This document shows positions 28,989-37,161 of a stretch of DNA of 64,000 nucleotides, one piece after another (position 1 is the first letter of the stretch; each line of letters starts with the position of its first letter). A program made the translations under genes and the position numbers. The notes under the pieces are model-generated. The model did no database searches. It was not told the DNA's origin and saw nothing but the letters and a program-made list of their open reading frames with translations. Source of the DNA: Nocardioides marinisabuli (GTDB lineage: Bacteria > Actinomycetota > Actinomycetes > Propionibacteriales > Nocardioidaceae); assembly GCF_013466785.1 (NCBI RefSeq), contig NZ_CP059163.1:992001-1056000 (forward strand). Direction: 5' to 3'.

Positions 28989-29684
28989 TCAGAGCATCAG
29001 CGCGACGAGGAGCGGCGCCACCAGGCTCGTGGCCAGCGCGGTCAGCCCCATCGCCAGGCCCGAGAAGGCGCCCTCGACCGGGTGGTCGACGATCATCCGG
29101 CCGGTGCCGATGCCGTGCGAGGCCGAGCCGACCGCGAGGCCGCGGGCGCGGTGGTCGTGGATCCGCAGCAGGCTCAGCACGGACGGACCGGCCACCGCGC
29201 CGAGGATGCCGGCCGTGATCGTCACCGCGGCGGTCAGCGGCGGCAGGCCGCCGAGGGTGTCGGACACGGCGATGGCGACCGGGGTCGTGGTGGCCTTGGG
29301 CGCCATGCTGCGCGCGAGCAGCTCGTCGCCGCCCAGCAGCCGCACCAGCCCGACCGCAGCGGTCACCGAGACCACGGCACCGGCCGTCACCGCCGTCAGC
29401 AGCGGCAGCACGAAGCCGCGCAGCCGGGCCAGCTGGCGGTGCAGCGGCACGGCGAGCGCCACGGTGGCGGGGCCGAGGACGAAGGTGATCAGCGCCGTGT
29501 CGTCGGCGTACGACGCGTAGTCGACGTCGGTGAGCACGACCAGGGTCGCGACCAGCACGATCGCCACCAGCACGGGCTGGGCCAGCGGGTGGGCCCCCGT
29601 GCGGTCGCGCAGCCAGAGGCCGAGCCGGTAGGCGCCGAGGGTGACGACCAGCCACAGCAGGGGCTGGTCGAGCAGGGCGCTCAC
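28989..29684 (-). CDS. lrgB: LrgB family protein
   Basis: 231 aa, strongly hydrophobic, six or more transmembrane segments. The family signature ARSMAPKATTTPVAIAVSD and the C-terminal GSASHGIGTGRMI block are present. GTG start at 29682-29684, 7 nt after the lrgA stop. LrgA/LrgB pairs were first linked to murein hydrolase control in staphylococci; in Bacillus and plants relatives transport pyruvate or glycolate/glycerate. Which applies here is open. Confidence 0.88.
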   Translation of the reverse strand: MSALLDQPLLWLVVTLGAYRLGLWLRDRTGAHPLAQPVLVAIVLVATLVVLTDVDYASYADDTALITFVLGPATVALAVPLHRQLARLRGFVLPLLTAVTAGAVVSVTAAVGLVRLLGGDELLARSMAPKATTTPVAIAVSDTLGGLPPLTAAVTITAGILGAVAGPSVLSLLRIHDHRARGLAVGSASHGIGTGRMIVDHPVEGAFSGLAMGLTALATSLVAPLLVALML

Positions 29685-29691
29685 GGGGCGC

Positions 29692-30069
29692 TCACGGGCC
29701 GCGCCCCGGGTCGGGGGCGTCGACGACGCGGGTGCGCCGGCCCAGGCGGTCGGCGAGCAGCCCGACCACCGCCAGGCCCAGGAACCACGACCCGACCAGC
29801 GCCACCAGCACGGCCACGAGGTCGTCGCGCAGCACACCGGCGTACGCCACGATGCCGACGCCGGCGGGCACGAACAGCAGCTGCAGGTGCGGCAGCACCG
29901 CGTCGGCCGTGCGGTGCACGGGGCTGTCGCCGGGCGGGTCGCGCACGACCAGCACGACCAGCAGCAGCACCATGCCGATCACCGGGCCGGGCACCGGCAC
30001 GCCGGTCGCGTCGACGACCAGCTGGCCGACGAGCTGGCAGCCCAGGAGCCAGAGCAGTCCGGTCAGCAC
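29692..30069 (-). CDS. lrgA: CidA/LrgA family protein
   Basis: 125 aa, four predicted transmembrane helices (for example PVPGPVIGMVLLLVVLVV and LQLLFVPAGVGIVAYAGVL). The conserved PVPGPVIGM and LPHLQLLFVPAGVG segments identify the family. GTG start at 30067-30069, 7 nt after the tag stop with GAGGGG just upstream. Works with LrgB as a membrane pair. Confidence 0.87.
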   Translation of the reverse strand: MLTGLLWLLGCQLVGQLVVDATGVPVPGPVIGMVLLLVVLVVRDPPGDSPVHRTADAVLPHLQLLFVPAGVGIVAYAGVLRDDLVAVLVALVGSWFLGLAVVGLLADRLGRRTRVVDAPDPGRGP

Positions 30070-30076
30070 CGGCCCC

Positions 30077-30667
30077 TCACCGGCCCCGGCGGTGGCAGCC
30101 GACCAGGTGGGGGTCGAAGACCCCGATCGCCTCCATCAGCGCGAACATCGTGGTCGGGCCGACGAAGACGAAGCCGCGGCGCTTGAGCTCCTTGCTCAGC
30201 GCGAGCGACTCGGCCGAGGTGGTCTGCTGCTCGGCGGTCGTGGCCGGGGCCGGCGGGGCCGCGGGGGCGTGCGACCGCACCAGGGCCTCCAGACCCCCGT
30301 CGGCGCGCAGCGCCACGGTGGCCGCGGCGTTGACCCGCGCCGCCTCGATCTTGCGCCGGTTGCGCACGATGCGCGCGTCGGCCATCAGCCGCTCGACGTC
30401 GCGGTCGTCGTACGACGCGACCCGCTCGGCGTCGAAGCCGGCGAACACCTCGCGGAAGGCGGGCCGCTTGGCCAGGATCGTCGCCCACGACAGGCCCGAC
30501 TGGAACGCCTCGAGCGTCAACCGCTCGAGGTGGGCGCTCTCGCCGTGCACGGGCCGGCCCCACTCGGCGTCGTGGTAGTCGCGCATGGTGCTGGGCGCGG
30601 CGCCCGCCCACGGGCAGCGCGGCACGCCGTCGTCGGCGCCCACGACGGGCCCGACGCCTGCGCTCAC
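30077..30667 (-). CDS. tag: DNA-3-methyladenine glycosylase I
   Basis: 196 aa. Removes 3-methyladenine from alkylated DNA, starting base-excision repair. Zinc ligands matching E. coli TAG are visible: C18 (RCPW), H32 (YHDAEWG), H187 and C191 (DPHLVGCH). FQSGLSWATILAKRPAFREVF and GFVFVGPTTMFALMEAIGV are the core motifs. GTG start at 30665-30667 overlaps the pirin stop by GTGA, with AAGGAG close upstream. An Ala/Pro/Thr-rich insert (about 134-151) is longer than in E. coli. Confidence 0.93.
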   Translation of the reverse strand: MSAGVGPVVGADDGVPRCPWAGAAPSTMRDYHDAEWGRPVHGESAHLERLTLEAFQSGLSWATILAKRPAFREVFAGFDAERVASYDDRDVERLMADARIVRNRRKIEAARVNAAATVALRADGGLEALVRSHAPAAPPAPATTAEQQTTSAESLALSKELKRRGFVFVGPTTMFALMEAIGVFDPHLVGCHRRGR

Positions 30668-31662
30668 CCGCGCTCCTTGAGACGCACGTGGGGCAGCGCC
30701 GGCGCCGGGATCGGGCGCGTGTGGTCGCCGGTGACGACCCCGAAGCGGCCCGGCGCGACCTGCTGGGCGTCGGCGACGACCTCGCCGTCGCGCTCGACCT
30801 GCGCCTGCCACTCCTCGCGGAAGCCCACGACCTCCTCGTGGCTGCGGCCCACGAAGTTCCACCACATCACGATCGACTCCCCCAGCGGGGTGCCGCCGAG
30901 CAGCAGCAGCCGCACCGGCTCGTCGCCGGCGACCAGCGTCGTGCTGGCCCGGCCCAGCGGCACGTGCGCGAGCTCGTGGGCCGCCACGGCGACCCCGTCG
31001 ACCTGCACGGCGCCGAGGTCCACCAGCACGCCGTGCTCGTGGTCGGGGTCGACGTCGAGGTGCAGCGTCGCGAAGGGGTCGAGCAGCACCTCCGCCCCCA
31101 CGAGCGGCGTGTGGGTGCGCACCGGGGAGCGCTGCCCCAGCAGGTCGCCGAGGAAGACGCGGGCCCGCCAGCCGACGCCCTCGACGGGCTCGGGCGCGTA
31201 GTGCTCGAAGCCGGGGTCGACGTGGCGGGTTGCGTCGGGGAGCGCGACCCACAGCTGGACGCCGTGCAGGGTGCCGGTGGTCGTGGTCGAGATCTCCGAG
31301 TGGCTGATGCCGCGCCCGGCCGTCATCAGGTTGAGCTCGCCGGGCCGCACGACCGCGTGGTGGCCGGCGCTGTCGCGGTGCTCGACCTCCCCGGTGAACA
31401 GCCAGCTGACCGTCTGCAGCCCGGTGTGCGGGTGCGGCGTGACCCGCATCCCGCCGGTGGCGCCGACGTCGTCGGGACCGTAGTGGTCGATGAAGCACCA
31501 CGCGCCGACCAGGGACCGGGAGCGCTGCGGGAGCGTGCGTCGTACGAGCATGCCGCGGGGGCCGCCGAGCGGCACCTCCCGGGGCGGCAGCACCTCGACC
31601 CCGGCCGCCGGGGGGCCCGGCGTGCAGGTGACCTCGTCGGGGTCCGGGTCGGGGTTGCTCAC
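30664..31662 (-). CDS. Pirin family protein
   Basis: 332 aa bicupin. The N-terminal cupin carries the metal-site motifs HPHTGLQTVSWLFTGEVEHRDS and the ISHSE segment, and the C-terminal pirin domain ends with GTPLGESIVMWWNFVGRSHEEV. Some bacterial pirins have quercetin dioxygenase activity or modulate pyruvate dehydrogenase; function here is unproven. GTG at 31660-31662 is the likely start: a TAGTCT element lies exactly 7 nt upstream, implying a leaderless mRNA, which explains the lack of ribosome-site spacing. Heads the pirin-tag-lrgA-lrgB run. Confidence 0.88.
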   Translation of the reverse strand: MSNPDPDPDEVTCTPGPPAAGVEVLPPREVPLGGPRGMLVRRTLPQRSRSLVGAWCFIDHYGPDDVGATGGMRVTPHPHTGLQTVSWLFTGEVEHRDSAGHHAVVRPGELNLMTAGRGISHSEISTTTTGTLHGVQLWVALPDATRHVDPGFEHYAPEPVEGVGWRARVFLGDLLGQRSPVRTHTPLVGAEVLLDPFATLHLDVDPDHEHGVLVDLGAVQVDGVAVAAHELAHVPLGRASTTLVAGDEPVRLLLLGGTPLGESIVMWWNFVGRSHEEVVGFREEWQAQVERDGEVVADAQQVAPGRFGVVTGDHTRPIPAPALPHVRLKERG

Positions 31663-31681
31663 CCTCCCGAGACTAGCCGCC

Positions 31682-31746
31682 GACCCGGCCCATATCTCGC
31701 GCTGACCCGGCCCGAATCTCTCGTCGACCCGGCCCGGACCTGCACC
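31682..31746 (+). repeat. 22-bp tandem repeat array A
   Basis: Three head-to-tail units of 22, 22 and 21 bp starting at 31682, 31704 and 31726. Each opens with GACCCGGCCC and continues with a variable two bases and ATCTCGCG-like or GACCTGCACC-like sequence. Lies between the divergent pirin and membrane-protein genes. Same family as arrays B and C. Confidence 0.8.
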
Positions 31747-31841
31747 GGCAGCGCTCTGGACCACCTCGCGAGCGGACCGGGCCGGGGCTAGGTTGACGCG
31801 GACCGGACGCACGCCAGCCCTCCCCTGCCAAGGAGTCCGTC

Positions 31842-32630
31842 ATGTCGGTCAACCAGCCGCCGCCACCGCCGCCGCCGCCCGGAGAGGGGTACGGCGCTCC
31901 GCCGCCGGGACCGCCCGGAGGGCAGCCGGGAGGACCACCGGCGTGGTCGGTCGGCGAGGCCCTCGCCTACGGGTGGGCGAAGTTCCAGGCCAACGTCGCG
32001 CAGATCCTGCTCTCCGCGCTGGTCCTGGTCGTGGCCCTCGGGGTGGTCGGGGGCATCGGGGTCGGGCTGAGCGCCGCACTGACCAGCGACGCGGAGTGCG
32101 GGGTCGACGCCTCCGGCGAGTTCGTCTGCACCGACGGCACCGGCTTCGTGGCCTCGCTGGTGGTCAGCGCCCTGGTCAGCGCGCTGATGCTGCTGGTCGC
32201 GCTCGTGATCGGCGCCGGCCTCGTGCGCGCCAGCCTGGCGGTCACCGAGGGGCGCCCGTTCCTCTTCAGCGACGTGGTCCGCACCGACAAGCTCGGCCCG
32301 GTCGTCCTCGCCGCGCTCATCGTCTCGGCGCTGACCTTCATCGGCACCCTGCTGTGCTACCTGCCCGGGCTGGTGGTCGGCTTCGCGACGTCGTACACGA
32401 TGTACTTCGTCATCGACCGCGACATGGGCGCGGTCGAGGCGATCGGGTCCAGCGTGCGGCTGGTCATCGACAACCTCGCCAACGCGCTCGTCTGGTACGT
32501 CGTCGGCGCCCTGGTCGCGGGCGCCGGCTTCCTCCTCTGCGGCGTCGGCGCGCTGGTCAGCGTGCCGGTCGTCCTGCTCGGCACGGCCTTCACCTACAAG
32601 CGCTTCACCCGCCAGGAGGTCGCGGCCTGA
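31842..32630 (+). CDS. Polytopic membrane protein with Pro/Gly-rich N terminus
   Basis: 262 aa. ATG with AAGGAG about 7 nt upstream. Residues 1-35 are almost only Pro, Gly and Gln (eight consecutive prolines). About six hydrophobic segments follow (for example LLSALVLVVALGVVGGIGVG, SLVVSALVSALMLLVALVIG, VVGALVAGAGFLLCGVGALV). Short soluble loops include CGVDASGEFVCTDGTG with a possible disulfide. Similar proteins in actinobacteria are annotated only as membrane or glycerophosphodiester-phosphodiesterase-like membrane domain proteins. Function unknown. It is flanked by repeat arrays A and B. Confidence 0.85.
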   Translation: MSVNQPPPPPPPPGEGYGAPPPGPPGGQPGGPPAWSVGEALAYGWAKFQANVAQILLSALVLVVALGVVGGIGVGLSAALTSDAECGVDASGEFVCTDGTGFVASLVVSALVSALMLLVALVIGAGLVRASLAVTEGRPFLFSDVVRTDKLGPVVLAALIVSALTFIGTLLCYLPGLVVGFATSYTMYFVIDRDMGAVEAIGSSVRLVIDNLANALVWYVVGALVAGAGFLLCGVGALVSVPVVLLGTAFTYKRFTRQEVAA

Positions 32631-32633
32631 GCC

Positions 32634-32698
32634 GACCCGGCGCAGATCTCGCGCCGACCCGGCCCGGACTTCGCGTCGAGCCGGCGCAGATCTACACC
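32634..32698 (+). repeat. 22-bp tandem repeat array B
   Basis: Three units starting at 32634, 32656 and 32678. Openings are GACCCGGCGC, GACCCGGCCC and GAGCCGGCGC, with AGATCTCGCG or GGACTTCGCG following. It begins 3 bp after the membrane-protein stop, and its last unit covers the stop codon of the DUF1905 gene. Same orientation as array A. Confidence 0.8.
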
Positions 32699-32979
32699 AG
32701 GACCAGCCGGAGCCGCACCCGGTCGCCGACGTCGACGCCCTCGGCCCGGCGTACCTGGCTCTTGAGGGGCAGCACGAAACCGCGCACCTTGTCGGGGAAG
32801 ACCGAGGTGCGCCACGTGGTCGCGCCCAGCACGACCTCGACCCGCACCGAGCCGAAGCCGGACCTCGGCCCGGCCAGCAGGCGTACGTCGTCGTCCACCT
32901 CGCCGGGCAGGGTCACGAACGCCCACGAGCCACCCTCGGCCAGCCACACCTCGGCCTCGAACTCCCACGCCTCGCCCAC
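32692..32979 (-). CDS. DUF1905 domain protein
   Basis: 95 aa, single DUF1905 domain: WEFEAEVWLAEGGSWAFVTL at the start, then FGSVRVEVVLGATTWRTSVF and VRGFVLPLKSQVRRAEGVDV, ending LRLVLV. GTG at 32979 is the only good start; CATGAT lies 6 nt upstream, so it may be leaderless. DUF1905 is a small beta-barrel domain of unknown role. The gene is bracketed by repeat arrays B and C in opposite orientation. Confidence 0.85.
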   Translation of the reverse strand: MGEAWEFEAEVWLAEGGSWAFVTLPGEVDDDVRLLAGPRSGFGSVRVEVVLGATTWRTSVFPDKVRGFVLPLKSQVRRAEGVDVGDRVRLRLVLV

Positions 32980-32995
32980 CCGCCCATCATGCCGC

Positions 32996-33077
32996 GGGAA
33001 CGGGCCGGGTCAGCGCGAGATTTGAGACGGATCGACGCGAGATCTGGGCCGGGTCAGCGCGAGATTTGCGACGGGTC
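32996..33077 (-). repeat. 22-bp tandem repeat array C
   Basis: Read on the minus strand, three full units occupy 33056-33077, 33034-33055 and 33012-33033, with a fourth partial unit to about 32996. Openings are GACCCGTCGC, GACCCGGCCC and GATCCGTCTC, each followed by A(A/G)ATCTCGCG. Inverted relative to arrays A and B. Ends 15 bp from the eda stop. Confidence 0.8.
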
Positions 33078-33091
33078 GGGGGTGGGGCTGG

Positions 33092-33717
33092 TCAGCGCAG
33101 GGCGGCGGCCTCGGCGGCGAGCTTCTCGATGCGGCCCCAGTCGCCGGACTCGACGGCGTCGCGGGGGGTGATCCAGGTGCCGCCGACGCAGCCGACGTTG
33201 GGCAGGGCCAGGTAGTCGGGGGCGGAGGCGACGGTGATGCCGCCGGTGGGGCAGAAGCGGGCGGCGGGCACCGGGGCCGAGATCGCGCGCAGCAGCGCCA
33301 CTCCCCCGGACGCCTCGGCGGGGAAGAGCTTCATCTCGCTGACGCCGGCCTCGAGCGCGGCGAGCACCTCGGAGACCGTGGCGGTGCCGGGCAGGAACGG
33401 CAGGCCGGTGCCGAGCATCGCCGCGAGCAGCCCGGGCGTGGCACCGGGCGAGACCAGGAACGACGCCCCCGCCTCGGCGGCCTGCTCGGCCTGGGCCGGC
33501 GTGGTGACGGTGCCGACGCCCAGGGCGATCTCGGGCACCTCGGCCGCGACGGCGCGCACCGCGTCGAGGGCCACGGGGTGCGCAGGGTCAGCTCGATGAC
33601 CGGCAGCCCGCCTGCGACCAGCGCGCGGGCCAGCGGGACCGCCTCGGCGACGGTCTCGACGGCGACGACCGGGATGACGGGCGCGAGGTCGAGCAGGGAC
33701 TCAGACGTGCTGGGCAA
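33092..33717 (-). pseudogene. eda: KDPG aldolase (eda) with an apparent frameshift
   Basis: 2-dehydro-3-deoxy-phosphogluconate aldolase, last step of the Entner-Doudoroff pathway. The N-terminal part is read from TTG 33715-33717 ([33 protein letters not shown]), with GGAGG 6-7 nt upstream inside the end of edd. The remainder lies in another frame (VALDAVRAVAAEVPEIALGV ... the Schiff-base lysine segment MKLFPAEASGG ... FCPTGGI). The switch is at the GGGG run 33575-33578 (CCCC on the coding strand): one more C restores TPVALDAV and a 208-aa protein of normal length. Either a real inactivating deletion or a homopolymer sequencing error. Confidence 0.85.
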
Positions 33718-35568
33718 CGGGGGCCTCCTGGGCCGCGGGGAAGGGGAAGACGCTGGCGCCGGCGTCGGCCGGGCCCACGGTGCCACGGAACATGGCGAAC
33801 AGCTCGCGACCGGTGCCGGCCAGGTCGGAGGCCGCCTCCGGGCGCTGGGCCGCGGGGCGGGCCAGCACCGTGTCGGGGTCGGCGACCGTGAGGGTGCCGG
33901 CCACGGCGTCGACGGTGACGACGTCGCCGTCGACGATGCGGGCCAGCGGCCCGCCGAGCGCCGCCTCGGGCGTGACGTGGATGGCGGCGGGCACCTTGCC
34001 GGAGGCCCCCGACATGCGGCCGTCGGTGACGATCGCGACCTTCTGGCCGCGGTCCTGCAGGACGCCGAGCGCCGGGGTGAGCTTGTGCAGCTCGGGCATC
34101 CCGTTGGCGGCCGGGCCCTGGTGGCGTACGACGGCGACGAGGTCGCGCCCGTCGAGCTCGTGGCGCTCGAAGGCGGCCAACAGGTCGGCCTGGTCCTCGA
34201 AGACCACGGCCGGGGCGGTGACGACCCGGTGCTCACCGGCCACGGCGCTGGTCTTGATGACCGCGCGGCCCAGCGGGCCGTCGAGCACCCGGAGCCCGCC
34301 GTCGGGGGCGAAGGGGTCGGTGGCGGGGCGCAGCACGTCGTGGTCGAGCGACTCGGTGGGGCCCTCGACCCAGGTCACCGTGCCGTCCTCGAGCAGCCGC
34401 GGCTCCTCGGTGTAGCGGCGCAGCCCCGGCCCGGCGACGGTCTGGACGTCCTCGTGCAGCAGCCCCGCGTCGAGCAGGGTGCGCACCAGGAACGGCATCC
34501 CGCCGGCGGCCTGGAAGTGGTTCACGTCGGCGGAGCCGTTGGGGTAGATCCGGCACAGCGACGGCACCACGGCCGACAGCTCCGACAGGTCGTCCCAGGT
34601 CAGGTCCACCCCGGCGGCGCGCGCGATGGCGACCAGGTGCAGCGTGTGGTTGGTCGAGCCGCCGCTGGCCAGCAGCGCGACGCAGGCGTTGACCAGCGAG
34701 CGCTCGTCGACGACGTCGCCGATCGCGGCCGGCTCGGCCGCGCGCGGGCGATCGCGGTCACCCGGGCCGCCGCCGCATCGGTCAGCGCCGAGCGCAGCGG
34801 GGTGCCGGGGTTGGGGAAGGAGGCGCCGGGCAGGTGCAGGCCCAGGACCTCCATCAGCAGCTGGTTGGAGTTGGCGGTGCCGTAGAAGGTGCAGGTGCCC
34901 GCCGAGTGGTACGACGCCGCCTCGGCCTCGAGGAGCTCCTCGCGGGTGGCCAGGCCCTCGGCGTAGCGCTGGCGCACCGCGGCCTTCTCCTTGTTGCCCA
35001 GCCCCGAGGCCATCGGCCCGGCCGGCACGAACACGGTCGGCAGGTGCCCGAAGGACAGCGCGCCGATCAGCAGGCCCGGCACGATCTTGTCGCAGACGCC
35101 GAGCATCATCGCGGCGTCGAACATGTCGTGGGAGAGCCCGATCGCCGTCGACATCGCGATCACGTCGCGGCTGTGCAGCGAGAGCTGCATGCCGGCGCGG
35201 CCCTGGGTGATGCCGTCGCACATGGCGGGCACGCCGCCGGCGACCTGGGCGATGCCGCCGGCGCGGATCACGGCCTTCTTGAGCTGGCGCGGGTAGGTCT
35301 CGAACGGCTGGTGCGCCGAGAGCATGTCGTTGTAGCTGGTGACGATCGCCAGGTTCGGCTTGACCGTGCCGCGCAGCGCCTCCTTGTCGGCCGGCTCGGC
35401 GGCGGCGAAGCCGTGCGCGAGGTTGGCGCAGGCCAGCCGGGTGCGGGCCGGGCCGGCCTGGGCGGCGCGGTTGCGCTCGACGTACGCCGCGCGGGTGGCG
35501 GCGCTGCGGGCCACGACGCGCTCGGTGACGGCCGCGACGACGGGGTGGATCTCGATGGGGGTGCTCAC
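33701..35568 (-). pseudogene. edd: Phosphogluconate dehydratase (edd) with an apparent frameshift
   Basis: Converts 6-phosphogluconate to KDPG; ILVD/EDD family with an Fe-S cluster. GTG start 35566-35568 overlaps the zwf stop (GTGA). The N-terminal 272 or so codons ([45 protein letters not shown] with the cluster cysteines) are in one frame. From [20 protein letters not shown] on, through [10 protein letters not shown] and [17 protein letters not shown], the protein continues in another. The switch lies within the GC-alternating stretch 34737-34750. One extra base would give 622 aa, the normal length. Its neighbour eda has the same kind of lesion; zwf does not. Confidence 0.87.
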
Positions 35569-37079
35569 TGGTCGGTCTCCTGCCAGGCTCGGCCGTCACG
35601 CTCCAGGAGCGCCGCGGCGGCGTACGGGCCGGGGGTCCCGGCGGGGTAGCGGCGCGGCCGCTCGGACGAGTCGGCCCAGCGGGCCAGGACGGGCTCGACC
35701 CACGACCACGCGGCCTCGACCTCGTCGCGGCGCATGAAGAGGGTCGGGTTGCCGCGGATGACGTCCATCAGCAGCCGCTCGTAGGCCTCGGGCGAGCGCT
35801 GGTCGAAGGCGTCGGCGTAGGAGAGGTCGAGCGAGACCGGGCGCAGGCGGATGCCGCCGGGGCCGGGCTCCTTGGCCGTCAGGTGCAGGCGCATGCCCTC
35901 GTCGGGCTGCACGCAGATGTGCAGGCGGTTGGGGGTGGTCGCGCCCTCCGAGCCCGGGAACATCGCGTGCGGCGGCTCCTTGAAGACCACGACGATCTCG
36001 GAGACGCGGCGGTCCATCCGCTTGCCGGTGCGCAGGTAGAACGGCACCCCGGCCCAGCGCCAGTTGCGTACCTCGGCCTTGAGCGCCACGAAGGTCTCGG
36101 TCCACGAGTCGGGCGCGTCCTGCGGGTCGGGGCCGGCCAGGTCGTCGGCGTACGACGGCACCGGGCCCTCGGCGGTCAGCCCGGCGGCGTACTGGCCGCG
36201 CACGGTGTCGCGGTCGACGTCCTCGGGGGCCATCGGCTTGAGCGCCTGGAGCACCTTGAGCTTCTCGTCGCGCACGTTCTCGCGGCCGACGTACGTCGGG
36301 GGCTCCATGGCTACCAGGCACAGCAGCTGCAGCAGGTGGTTCTGCACCATGTCGCGCAGCGCGCCGGCGTGGTCGTAGTAGCCGCCGCGGCCGCCGACGC
36401 CGACGGTCTCGGCGACGGTGATCTGCACGTGGTCGACCCAGCGCGAGCTCCACAGCGGCTCGAGGAAGGTGTTGGCGAAGCGGGTGACCAGCAGGTTCTG
36501 GACGCTCTCCTTGCCCAGGTAGTGGTCGATGCGGAAGATCTGGCGCTCCTCGAAGACCCGCCCGACCGCGTCGTTGACCTCGCGCGCGGAGGCCAGGTCG
36601 TGACCGATCGGCTTCTCCATCACCACCCGGGCGCGCTCGTCGACGACGTCGATCTCGGCGAGGCGCTCGCAGGTGGGCCCGAAGAGCCGCGGGGCGACGG
36701 CGAGGTAGAACACCCGGACCGTCTCGTCGGCGTGCTCACGGTCCTTGAGCAGGTCGTGCAGCAGGTGCCAGCCCTCGCTGGAGCCGGCGTCGAGGCACAG
36801 GTGGTGGCAGCGCTCGAGCAGCCGCTCGACCGCCGCGGGGTCGAGGTGCTCGGGCGCCAGGTACGTCTCGAGGCCGGCGCGCACCTCGGCGCGGTAGCCG
36901 TCGTCGTCGATCTCGGAGCGCGAGACGCCGATGATGCGGGTGTCGGGGGGCAGGTGGCCCTCGAGGTCGCGGTGGTAGAGCGCGGGCAGGATCTTGCGCA
37001 TCGCCAGGTCACCGGTGCCGCCGAAGACGGTGAAGTCGCACGCCTGGGGGAGCGTCGCCGCGACGTCGGAAGAGGTCAT
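35565..37079 (-). CDS. zwf: Glucose-6-phosphate 1-dehydrogenase
   Basis: 504 aa. Oxidises glucose 6-phosphate to 6-phosphogluconolactone with NADP, supplying NADPH and, through edd/eda, KDPG. Dinucleotide motif GGTGDLA (20-26), EKPIG (155-159) and the active-site block RIDHYLGKE (183-191) are intact; FYLRTGKRM also fits. ATG at 37077-37079. First gene of zwf-edd-eda, linked by overlaps, and divergent from a ROK regulator that is the natural candidate controller. The lactonase gene is not in this cluster. Confidence 0.97.
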   Translation of the reverse strand: MTSSDVAATLPQACDFTVFGGTGDLAMRKILPALYHRDLEGHLPPDTRIIGVSRSEIDDDGYRAEVRAGLETYLAPEHLDPAAVERLLERCHHLCLDAGSSEGWHLLHDLLKDREHADETVRVFYLAVAPRLFGPTCERLAEIDVVDERARVVMEKPIGHDLASAREVNDAVGRVFEERQIFRIDHYLGKESVQNLLVTRFANTFLEPLWSSRWVDHVQITVAETVGVGGRGGYYDHAGALRDMVQNHLLQLLCLVAMEPPTYVGRENVRDEKLKVLQALKPMAPEDVDRDTVRGQYAAGLTAEGPVPSYADDLAGPDPQDAPDSWTETFVALKAEVRNWRWAGVPFYLRTGKRMDRRVSEIVVVFKEPPHAMFPGSEGATTPNRLHICVQPDEGMRLHLTAKEPGPGGIRLRPVSLDLSYADAFDQRSPEAYERLLMDVIRGNPTLFMRRDEVEAAWSWVEPVLARWADSSERPRRYPAGTPGPYAAAALLERDGRAWQETDQ

Positions 37080-37092
37080 GGGTCAACAGTGA

Positions 37093-37146
37093 CAAAGACT
37101 TTGGATCGTTACAAGCCCTCTTCCGATTGTTTCGGGCAAAAGTCGG
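37093..37146. promoter_or_regulatory. Zwf/ROK divergent regulatory region with two dyads
   Basis: The 82-bp spacer is far more AT-rich than its surroundings. It holds CAAAGACTTTG (37093-37103) and an imperfect dyad CCGATTGTTT-N5-AAAAGTCGG (37123-37146). Either could be the operator of the adjacent ROK repressor for both directions. Sequence symmetry is seen; binding is inferred. Confidence 0.4.
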
Positions 37147-37161
37147 TGCTGTAATCGCCAG

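Noticed and set aside
31682..33077. CRISPR array as an explanation for the 22-bp repeats
   Set aside because: Units are directly adjacent with no unique spacers, are only three to four per array, and no cas gene is present.
32634..33077. DUF1905 gene as a true transposon between inverted arrays B and C
   Set aside because: No transposase, no target-site duplication seen, and array A lies in the same family outside the pair; kept only as a possibility in the repeat finding.
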